From contig CAOKHR010000044.1 in NCBI GenBank assembly GCA_948468325.1, forward strand, positions 1 through 12,673: a stretch of DNA of 12,673 nt, in the 5' to 3' direction. The notes beneath the pieces are model-generated. The model had not been told where the DNA came from, did not search any database, and was given only the letters and a program-made list of their open reading frames with translations. The DNA comes from an uncultured Lachnospiraceae bacterium. GTDB lineage: Bacteria > Bacillota > Clostridia > Lachnospirales > Lachnospiraceae. Made by a program: the position numbers and the translations under genes. Positions 7,401 through 12,673 of this stretch are shown here, piece after piece; the first letter of the stretch is position 1, and the number at the start of each line of letters is the position of its first letter.

Positions 7401-8477
7401 TCCGCCATGGTCATAAAACCCAATCGCCATGTCTCCTGAGCTGGTTGAAATTCCCCGTCCCGGAGATACTAAAAGCGCCCTGTCTTTTGGCATTTTATTC
7501 TCTGCATTTGCATCATTCCGCTTAATCTGATCCGTAAGGTCACGCGGATGCTCCCATGACTTTCCGCCGTCTTTCGAAGTAATCACCCAGAGATAGTCGG
7601 TATTGCCAAATACATGGTAAGACGAATCCTTATAGAATGCATTCTGCTGAATTTTCATATCGCTGTTGTTGACTACCGTAGATCTTTCCAGATTATCAAC
7701 GAATTCACCGTTGCTGCAGCTATAGAGATTATACCATTCATCCACTCCGAATCCTGTTGGGCTGCCGTCTGACCGTTTTAAAATCTCCGCGTATCCTTCT
7801 TCATTCAAATCCCCGATATAATACGGATAACTCTCCAGATCACCATCTGTCGGTTCCACCCTGCAGCTTGTATCCCAGTTTGTTGTGATTGCCTGATAGC
7901 GGCCCTCATCCTTTCCGTTATCCACGTTAATATAACCGGTACCCACTCCCGGATTCCGGTAACCGTTCATCGTCGTTCCTCCGGTAGGGTTTACATCCGC
8001 GATAAAGTAAATGGTACCGTCCGGCCCCTCTAAAACGCCAGGGTCAATAATCGTAGTAGCCTTGGTTCCCGCATAGCCGTAGCTGTCCGGAAAATAAAAA
8101 GGAAAACTGTAATGCCATGTCTTTCCGCCGTCCTCGGACACGGAAGCGATAGAATCTATACCTCCTCCGTCATTGGCAGTTTCCCATCTGGCGTCCGCTG
8201 TGGCCAGAATACTTCCGTTTTGCAGCGTAATTAACGCCGGTATACGGAAATTCTCACAGCCGGCCGTCCACTGCGCAAAAGGCTCGTTATAAGTAAGCGT
8301 ATCCTCGCTTGCGCTTATGCTTCCCGCTTTTGTCATAATCGGTATCTGCGGCCGCTCTGCTTCCTCTTCTGCCCTGACAGAAACCGGCAGGGCCGGTATG
8401 GCGGAAGCCGCCAGAGCAAAAATCAGGCCCGTACTTAAGCTTTTTCTGAAAACTGATTTTACTGTGGTTTGTTTCAT
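4449..8477 (-). CDS. Sia2: secreted multidomain GH33 sialidase with FIVAR-like and LRR repeats
   Basis: A 1342-residue exo-sialidase that would release terminal sialic acid from host glycans outside the cell. A signal peptide (1-36, VRA then EEE) leads straight into the GH33 propeller (about 62-545); I see no N-terminal CBM40. Expected active-site residues: Arg78 in FRIP, acid/base Asp103 in NDGGGIDS, Glu394 in SENEVVEL, Arg410, Arg474, and nucleophile Tyr508 in VYSCLTE. Asp boxes lie at 114-121, 301-308 and 369-376. An insertion before YLWV (295-298) recalls the NanI/NanH-type extracellular group. Then follow a short head-tail beta unit (554-623), one full unknown module (625-863), a Cys/His-rich segment (866-948), three helical repeats (951-1160; the last two FIVAR-like) and BspA-type LRRs (1177-1342) with a lysine-rich tail and no LPXTG. 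GGAGGA (8489-8484) sets the start. It is second in an operon 46 bases after Sia1, with no terminator between. Linkage specificity cannot be told. Confidence 0.93.
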   Translation of the reverse strand: MKQTTVKSVFRKSLSTGLIFALAASAIPALPVSVRAEEEAERPQIPIMTKAGSISASEDTLTYNEPFAQWTAGCENFRIPALITLQNGSILATADARWETANDGGGIDSIASVSEDGGKTWHYSFPFYFPDSYGYAGTKATTIIDPGVLEGPDGTIYFIADVNPTGGTTMNGYRNPGVGTGYINVDNGKDEGRYQAITTNWDTSCRVEPTDGDLESYPYYIGDLNEEGYAEILKRSDGSPTGFGVDEWYNLYSCSNGEFVDNLERSTVVNNSDMKIQQNAFYKDSSYHVFGNTDYLWVITSKDGGKSWEHPRDLTDQIKRNDANAENKMPKDRALLVSPGRGISTSSGDMAIGFYDHGGDEENASIVYSTDNGKTWERTKDMQRTENGGFWTSENEVVELEDGTLRMFARSNRGKICYADAKKDPETGKYEMEETSVITEVGSTSTCNVTAISYSKKINGKQAILVGCPTGGARAKGKIFIFLVEPEDNTMTLFSEFAVPDAEGGYVYSCLTEMEDGTVALLWEPNRWQDGISFIFDKFSILDIAPGAVIEGASIKVRLEKGETYTRTYDSEDDFLIAKEADEEIAEITTQSEAGRKEITITGTGAGYTETVIDGMIYEVYVTDNTVYLPANNEPYIIEDAALEPGEVSGDAIQVTSQVDGSWKLFKHVSNQADTLNSFSIKSDPEISFSDAEFTFTGSGTTYSIHNEATDTYLKNTDINNFFGSGSANMMVTPVDGKFRICNTQGKRYVLFYTGAMNFNASTNYDANYKTGSFELELLEKQESVSDNDVIPGYKSVASITSGKKYLIAYRYDDNNVVVLYPKNGTSNQTKLARKTLTVTVTPIKTGEASVVVDGIIYRFKVTSAECEHGTTVVKGVIKADCMEDGYSGDTYCTNPGCGILLQKGSVIPAYGSHAWGGPEIVKAVTETEDGELVYTCANNPNHKKTEIVYAYIYQPLKEAHENASEIMDDLLFYKEEGALALKEAYEESRKIINNKGANSSSMIKATDALQEAVASLTPMTKEEITEDLNNFVQAAKKDYEAAHDGISAQVWEEFENAYNRAQDITADTDIAEVKAAMKALVNASKALAEEKYNAASKNLKAGIDAAKGIIATEESKYTPETWKKFYDAYQAAVNAPENATESELAVLLKNLQTAQNELKMKEFRQDDPNPVPAPIQAGYSETVDGITYTVTDVTAKTAAVSGAAKANITIPPSVTIKDQTFTVTEISANAFKGSKTLKKVVIGANVTTIGKQAFVNCKNLTSVTIGAKATTIGKKAFYNCSKLKTIVLKCKSFKKVDKTAFKKTAAKGVKVQMPKGLKKNKRQSLLKKLQSAGVSKKAKMK
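5634..5882 (-). other. Cys/His-rich segment in Sia2 (residues 866-948)
   Basis: Five Cys (867, 882, 893, 898, 937) with His869, His914 and His943 sit in a pattern resembling CxH...C...CxxxxCG...IPAxGSHAW...YTC..NPNHK. Similar short segments occur in large Firmicute surface proteins. A metal-binding or disulfide-stapled linker is plausible. It is absent from Sia1. Confidence 0.6.
5889..6605 (-). repeat. Unknown accessory module, Sia2 full copy (residues 625-863)
   Basis: Head ending in SGD, then LFKHVSNQADTL (665-676), SDAEFTFTGSG (690-700), YSIHN...TYLKN, FYTGAMNFN (752-760), LLEKQESVSDNDVIPGY (778-794), SGKKYLIAYRYDD (802-814), VLYPKNGTSNQTKL (819-832), and a tail VVVDGIIYRFKV (851-862). 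It aligns by eye, segment by segment, with both Sia1 copies. I do not recognise it as a named family. Confidence 0.7.
6609..6818 (-). repeat. Head-tail short copy of the accessory module in Sia2 (residues 554-623)
   Basis: The segment starts with RLEKGETYTRTY (558-569), like VTLEKGETYFIP in Sia1, and ends with ITITGTGAGYTETVIDGMIY (599-618), like IKITGVSEGETKAVIDGINY in Sia1. The roughly 150-residue middle of the full module is missing. It is either a collapsed copy or the bare form of a small beta-domain. Confidence 0.6.
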
Positions 8478-8523
8478 AATTTATCCTCCAATCCTTTATT
8501 TTTCACATAGTTGTCCTGGCACT

Positions 8524-11500
8524 TTATTTCAGGCCCTTTTTTATACCTGCCTGCCGGATCTGTTTTATCAGCTTACTTTTCTTCTTCAAATCTTTTGGCA
8601 GTTTAATGCTGATTTTGGGAGACGTTTTCTTAAAAGCGCCTGATTGAACTTTACTTAGTCTGGACTTTCCTTTTACAATTACTTTTACAAGTTTTTTACT
8701 GTTGTAAAATGCCTTTTTCCCAATCGTTTTTACATTTTTGCCGATAGTTACCGTTTTGAGATTCCTGCAGCCGGAAAACGCAGAATTTCCGATGCCAGTT
8801 ATATTGCTGCCGATTTTCACCGTACGCAGTTCTTTGGAACCTTTCCATGCATTTGCCTTAATTGCGGTAACTTTAAATACCATACCCTGAATCGTAACGT
8901 TATCCGGAATCGTAACATCTTTAGCTGATCCGCCTGCCGCGGATACCGTTTTTGCAGACAGGTCTGTCACTTCATAGGAAATATTGTCAACCGTCTCTGC
9001 ATAACCTGCTGTAATCACCGGCTTCTGTTCTTCCGCCTGCACATGCTGCTTCTTTTCATCCTCCAGCTTCCCGTAAGCCGCATTAAGCCTGCCGAACAGA
9101 TTATCCAGCTCCTGTGCCGAAGCCGTTCCCGGCTGCCCTAAAAGCTTTTTCGCCTCTTCATATGCCGTCTTAAAATCCTGCCATGACGCCATTTGCGTGC
9201 TCTGGCTTTTATATGCTGCCTCAGCCTGCGCCAACAATGCTTTCAGTGTATTTTCAGATTTCGTAAGTTCCGCGTCTGTTACGGTAAAATGATAAACAAC
9301 ACCTTCTACTGTCACATCTGCATTTCCCCTGGCATCCGCCGTAATCAGAAATCCTCTTTCTTCGGGATTTACAAGCTTCGTGGAATTTCCCAGGCCGTTT
9401 TCCGGATACATCACAAATACGCTGTCATTCCAGATATATGCAATCAGATACGCCTTTCCGTCTGTAATGCTTTCCGCCTCTTTATAACCCGGCAGCAGAT
9501 CTTCTGCCGATACAGTATCTTTCTTTTCTAAAAGTGTAAGCGCATAATCGGCATGCGTGCCGTAAAGATTTCCTCCGTGTGCAGAATAAGTATTTCCCTT
9601 TTTCTCATTTGTTCCATAAGACCTGAAATTCATCTCTCTGTAATAGAACACAAGATTTCCAATCGGCAGGCCGCCGTTTTTGGAAGTAATTGCAAAATTG
9701 CCTGTCGCTTGATTTGCATCTGCCCTTGACAGATAGTATTTGCCTTCAGCTGTCCGTTCTGCTTTAATCTTTGCTGCCGTTTCGGAGAAAAAGGCATCCG
9801 CCCTTTCCGGATTCGATAAATACAGACTGCCGTGTGAAACATTCCATGCATCCGCCCTGTCCGTTGCCGTAAATGTAAATTCCGCATCCGCAAGCGCAAG
9901 TTCTTCATTCGCCTTTTTTGCATAACCGTCCAGTGAAAACGGCCGGTCAGAAACATGGTCAAACAATCCTTCTCTGATACTGTCAATCTTCTGCACTTTC
10001 ACACTGCCGCCTGTTACCGCAGCTTCTTCCGGCACATCCGCTGTCGGGATAAAATACGTTTCCCCTTTCTCAAGAGTAACGTCAACATCCGCTGTTTCGT
10101 ATTCCACTTTTATTTTATAATTTATGCCGTCAATAACGGCTTTTGTTTCCCCTTCGCTGACGCCTGTGATTTTTATCACATCCGGATTCACTTTCAACAG
10201 CTTGGTATGAGCCGCCGTACTGCCGTTTGCCGGATACAGGATAAATACGCTGCCGTCCGTCCACAGATAAGAAATAATATATTTGCCGCCGTCTTTGATT
10301 TCGGATGCCCTGACATATCCCGGGATCACATCATCCTGAGACTCCTGGTCCTGTTTTTCCAATAATACCAGACGTGCCAGTGCAGCATTGTCGGGATCGC
10401 TGCCCTGCGCATTAAAATCCATATTCTGCGTATGGAAAAGCAGAGGCCTTGACCCGTCTTTGATGCGGTATGCCATCGTTCCGCCGCTTTGTTCTTCCGG
10501 CGTAACCGTTACCGTATGTTCTTCTGTTTTAAACATAGTGCCCGCTTCTTTTTCGTTCGTATAATACATATCCAGGAACTCATTGTAGATCTTCCAGACA
10601 TTTGCCGTTTCGGTTTCGTAAAATGTCATTTCCGCATCCGATAATGCAATATCCGGATTCCATCCGGAGGAAAAACTGCTTAAGCTGTCCGCCGTATTCG
10701 ATATATGATCGCACAGATACGTCCCTTCCAAAACTCCTTTTTCCACTTTTGCAATTGTTTCATCCGCATCACCGGAAATTTCGGAATCTTTCCCGCAGGC
10801 AAATGCGTACGGTTCTCCTCCCGTTTTCAGTTCCACAGAAACTGCGCTGCCCGTCAGCTCTTCAAAATCATAGGTATCAAAATACATTGTAGAATGATTC
10901 GGTTCCCAGAGCATGCCGACTCTTCCGTCTTCTAATTCTGTCAGGCAGGAGTATACAAATCCCGTTTCTCCTCCCGGCACAGAAAACGACTTGTAAAGCG
11001 TCATCTCATTCTCCGGAGTGCTGCCGTCTGCCAGAAATACAAATATTGTACCGTTTGCCCTGCTCATACCGGTCAGTGAACCGCTGCCGCTGCCGGGGCA
11101 GGAAACGACAATAACCTGCTTGCCGTCAATTTTCTTCGAGTAAGATATAGCAGAAACGTTGCAATTGCTGACACAATTCACATCCGTTCTCACTTCGCTC
11201 CCCATCACATATTCCCCGTTATCGTCTTTCGTTATATCGGCATAACTGATTTTGCCGTTATTGGAGCGGTAAAACATACGGAGCGTTCCGTCTTCCAGCT
11301 CTACGATTTCATTCTCCGAACTTTTGGTATTCGTGTTCTTTACATCCTCCGTACGGCCCCATGTCTCTCCGTCCTTCGTGTAGAGCATACTTGCGCATTC
11401 ACCATTCAATGTATTGTACAACCCTATCACGCTGGTTCCGTCCTTTGTCAAAATTCCTTTTCCGGGAGAAACAAGAATTGCGCCTTCACCCGTTGATGCG

Positions 11501-12471
11501 GGACGTTTCACCTGGTCCGTAATATCACGCGGGTGTTCCCAGGTCTTTCCGCCGTCTTTTGACTGGACTACCCATAGATAGTCGATACTATATACATGGA
11601 ACATAGAATCCCTGTAGAAGCAGTTCTGCTGAATTTCCTTACTTGAATCGTTGACCACAGTGGAGCGTTCCAGATTATCTATAAATTCTCCGTCTTTATA
11701 CCGGTACAGATTAAACCATTCGTCTACGCCGTACCCGGTTCCGCTGCCGTCATCCCTTCTTAAAATCTGCGCATACCCATCCTCATTGAAAGAATCCACA
11801 TAGTAAGGATAGTTTGTCAGGTTATCATCTGTCGGCATTGTCCCCCAGCTTATATCATAATCTTCTGTCAATGCCTGATAACGTTTCCCGTTTACCGTCA
11901 CATATCCGCTGCCGGTTCCGATCCCCTTATACATCGTCGTACTGCCGGTCGGATTGACATCAGCGATAAAATAAAGCGTCCCGTCGCTGCCTTCCACAAC
12001 ACCTGGGTCAATAATCGTCGTGGCGGCTCTTCCGGAATACCCATAGCTGTCCGGAAAATAAATAGGGAAACTATAGTTCCATGTTTTTCCTCCGTCATCT
12101 GATACGGAAGCAACCGAGTCAATTCCGCCGCCATCGTTCCACTCCTCCCACCTGGCATCACCGGACGCCGCCAGCGTGCCTTTATGAGCTCCATTTTGAA
12201 TCGTAAGCAGCGTCGGAATACGGAAATTCTCACAACCGGCCGTAAACGGCGCAAACGGCTGTTCATATGTAACCGTATCTGCCGAAGCAGGAATACTGCA
12301 GGCTTTCTTCACATCCGGTATTTTCTTTGCCTGTTCCGCAATCTCCGGCACAGACTGCGGATAGGATGCGGCTGCTGCCGGAAGCACCGGAATCATAGCT
12401 GCCGCTACAGAAAAAGAAATGCCAAAGCCCAATACACGATACCATAAATTACATTGCTTTTTTAAATCCAT
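8524..12471 (-). CDS. Sia1: secreted multidomain GH33 sialidase, first gene of the operon
   Basis: A 1315-residue paralogue of Sia2 with the same role: surface sialidase acting on host glycans. The signal peptide is about 1-35 (LPAAAA). The GH33 domain (about 68-540) keeps Arg84 in FRIP, probable acid/base Asp113, Glu386, Arg402, Arg471 in SRANGTIF, and Tyr507. Asp boxes at 124-131 and 304-311 are good; the third (365-371) has lost one residue. Over residues 131-180, 41 of 50 match Sia2 121-170 by direct count, so the catalytic domains are close relatives. Two full copies of the unknown module follow (544-789 and 797-1066), then one FIVAR-like helical repeat (1072-1139) and LRR_5/BspA repeats with a basic end (1154-1315). 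There is no CBM40, no LPXTG and no Cys-rich segment. The ATG at 12471-12469 has AAAGGA (12484-12479) 7 bases upstream. Transcription starts at the promoter 12519-12547 and runs on into Sia2. Confidence 0.93.
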   Translation of the reverse strand: MDLKKQCNLWYRVLGFGISFSVAAAMIPVLPAAAASYPQSVPEIAEQAKKIPDVKKACSIPASADTVTYEQPFAPFTAGCENFRIPTLLTIQNGAHKGTLAASGDARWEEWNDGGGIDSVASVSDDGGKTWNYSFPIYFPDSYGYSGRAATTIIDPGVVEGSDGTLYFIADVNPTGSTTMYKGIGTGSGYVTVNGKRYQALTEDYDISWGTMPTDDNLTNYPYYVDSFNEDGYAQILRRDDGSGTGYGVDEWFNLYRYKDGEFIDNLERSTVVNDSSKEIQQNCFYRDSMFHVYSIDYLWVVQSKDGGKTWEHPRDITDQVKRPASTGEGAILVSPGKGILTKDGTSVIGLYNTLNGECASMLYTKDGETWGRTEDVKNTNTKSSENEIVELEDGTLRMFYRSNNGKISYADITKDDNGEYVMGSEVRTDVNCVSNCNVSAISYSKKIDGKQVIVVSCPGSGSGSLTGMSRANGTIFVFLADGSTPENEMTLYKSFSVPGGETGFVYSCLTELEDGRVGMLWEPNHSTMYFDTYDFEELTGSAVSVELKTGGEPYAFACGKDSEISGDADETIAKVEKGVLEGTYLCDHISNTADSLSSFSSGWNPDIALSDAEMTFYETETANVWKIYNEFLDMYYTNEKEAGTMFKTEEHTVTVTPEEQSGGTMAYRIKDGSRPLLFHTQNMDFNAQGSDPDNAALARLVLLEKQDQESQDDVIPGYVRASEIKDGGKYIISYLWTDGSVFILYPANGSTAAHTKLLKVNPDVIKITGVSEGETKAVIDGINYKIKVEYETADVDVTLEKGETYFIPTADVPEEAAVTGGSVKVQKIDSIREGLFDHVSDRPFSLDGYAKKANEELALADAEFTFTATDRADAWNVSHGSLYLSNPERADAFFSETAAKIKAERTAEGKYYLSRADANQATGNFAITSKNGGLPIGNLVFYYREMNFRSYGTNEKKGNTYSAHGGNLYGTHADYALTLLEKKDTVSAEDLLPGYKEAESITDGKAYLIAYIWNDSVFVMYPENGLGNSTKLVNPEERGFLITADARGNADVTVEGVVYHFTVTDAELTKSENTLKALLAQAEAAYKSQSTQMASWQDFKTAYEEAKKLLGQPGTASAQELDNLFGRLNAAYGKLEDEKKQHVQAEEQKPVITAGYAETVDNISYEVTDLSAKTVSAAGGSAKDVTIPDNVTIQGMVFKVTAIKANAWKGSKELRTVKIGSNITGIGNSAFSGCRNLKTVTIGKNVKTIGKKAFYNSKKLVKVIVKGKSRLSKVQSGAFKKTSPKISIKLPKDLKKKSKLIKQIRQAGIKKGLK
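9274..10083 (-). repeat. Unknown accessory module, Sia1 copy 2 (residues 797-1066)
   Basis: Head VTLEKGETYFIP (798-809), LFDHVSDRPFSLDGY (836-850), ADAEFTFTATD (861-871), SLYLSN, FYYREMNFRSYG (942-953), LLEKKDTVSAEDLLPGY (980-996), TDGKAYLIAYIWND (1003-1016), MYPENGLGNSTKL (1021-1033), tail VTVEGVVYHFTV (1053-1064). It is longer than the others through a Gly/Asn-rich stretch near 950-972. Confidence 0.7.
10105..10842 (-). repeat. Unknown accessory module, Sia1 copy 1 (residues 544-789)
   Basis: Contains DHISNTADSLSSF (588-600), LSDAEMTF (610-617), LFHTQNMDFNAQG (678-690), LLEKQDQESQDDVIPGY (703-719), DGGKYIISYLWTDG (727-740), LYPANGSTAAHTKL (745-758) and the tail KAVIDGINYKIKV (777-789). Together with copy 2 it forms an in-gene tandem pair that has diverged well beyond a recent duplication. 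Confidence 0.7.
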
Positions 12472-12518
12472 AAGCCCATCCTTTCATTTCACGTTCTGAT
12501 ATACTTTTATATTTTTAT

Positions 12519-12547
12519 ATTATACCGGAAGCTTCCGCTTTTTTCAA
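12519..12547 (-). promoter_or_regulatory. Promoter of the sialidase operon
   Basis: Minus strand: -35 TTGAAA (12547-12542), a 17-base spacer, and a perfect -10 TATAAT (12524-12519). Transcription should start near 12512, giving a leader of about 40 bases to the Sia1 ATG. The near-consensus boxes suggest high expression unless repressed. Confidence 0.85.
12526..12537. promoter_or_regulatory. Perfect palindrome between -35 and -10, candidate operator
   Basis: CGGAAGCTTCCG is a perfect 12-base palindrome placed wholly inside the promoter spacer. A dimeric regulator bound here would block polymerase directly, or would realign the boxes in the manner of a MerR-type activator, though the spacer is a normal 17 bases. 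I cannot name the protein. Confidence 0.5.
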
Positions 12548-12673
12548 TTCATTTACGCTTTTCTGCCGTTTAATTGATTTATTTTTTTAAATGCAGACTG
12601 TCCACAGAGGGCATCCCAATATGACAAACTCCTGCGGAGTTGTCGCAAAAGGTATTCTTTTCTGACATTGGTA
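12548..12673. other. Upstream intergenic stretch with one hairpin
   Basis: No gene is seen here. An inverted repeat, GACAAACTCC (12623-12632) with GGAGTTGTC (12636-12644), forms a 9-base-pair stem with one bulged A and the loop TGC. No T run follows on either strand, so it is not a clear intrinsic terminator. The rest is A/T-rich with no other structure that I can support. Confidence 0.5.

Noticed and set aside
6705..7439. Plus-strand open frame of 244 codons opposite Sia2
   Set aside because: It lies wholly within the GH33 region, with no ribosome site noted and shadow composition rich in Phe, Cys and Arg.
8478..8523. A separate promoter or terminator between the two sialidase genes
   Set aside because: Only 46 bases with a ribosome site; no stem-loop and no convincing -35/-10 pair, so one transcript is simpler.
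9955..10365. Plus-strand open frame of 136 codons opposite Sia1
   Set aside because: Antisense to a well-supported coding region, with no recognisable domain.
5889..10842. Module repeats as recombinogenic DNA repeats or a CRISPR-like array
   Set aside because: The copies are similar only at protein level and well diverged in DNA; there are no short identical repeats with regular spacers.
12549..12563. Possible catabolite (cre) site just upstream of the sialidase -35
   Set aside because: Only the AAGCG core fits; both outer TG and CA pairs of the consensus are missing.

Overview
The window looks like chromosome of a mucin-foraging gut Firmicute, most likely a Lachnospiraceae member of the Ruminococcus torques/gnavus (Mediterraneibacter) type. 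The evidence is AGGAGG-type ribosome binding sites, an S-box (SAM-I) riboswitch in front of metK, a free-standing HD-GYP protein, and two very large secreted sialidases carrying FIVAR-like helical repeats and BspA-type leucine-rich repeats at the C-terminus. The organism assignment is inference from gene style, not from a database match.

Layout, left to right. Bases 1-15 (minus) hold the first five codons of a gene that leaves the window; it starts inside the end of a sensor histidine kinase gene (8-1495, minus), has a perfect AGGAGGTGA ribosome site, and is probably the partner response regulator. Next come a strong metK terminator (about 1560-1600) and metK (1671-2858, minus). A 446-base intergenic region holds the S-box riboswitch with its terminator/antiterminator, plus divergent promoters whose -35 boxes overlap. 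An HD-GYP-domain protein (3305-4387, plus) is the only gene on the plus strand. It converges on the sialidase operon, with a shared hairpin terminator at 4398-4430.

The right two thirds of the window is one minus-strand operon of two paralogous sialidases, called here Sia1 (8524-12471, transcribed first) and Sia2 (4449-8477), 46 bases apart. It is driven by a near-consensus promoter at 12519-12547 whose 17-base spacer contains a perfect 12-base palindrome, a candidate operator. Both proteins have a signal peptide, a GH33 catalytic domain with the full set of expected active-site residues, copies of an unrecognised module of about 240-270 residues, FIVAR-like helical repeats, and a lysine-rich LRR_5/BspA-type C-terminus in place of an LPXTG anchor. 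They would act outside the cell, releasing sialic acid from mucin glycans while held at the surface.

The most novel-looking part is the accessory module. It occurs twice in Sia1 and once in Sia2, and Sia2 also has a short copy consisting only of its head and tail. This suggests a small beta-domain with a lectin-like domain of about 150 residues inserted in it. I saw no tRNA, rRNA, CRISPR array, insertion sequence or phage gene.
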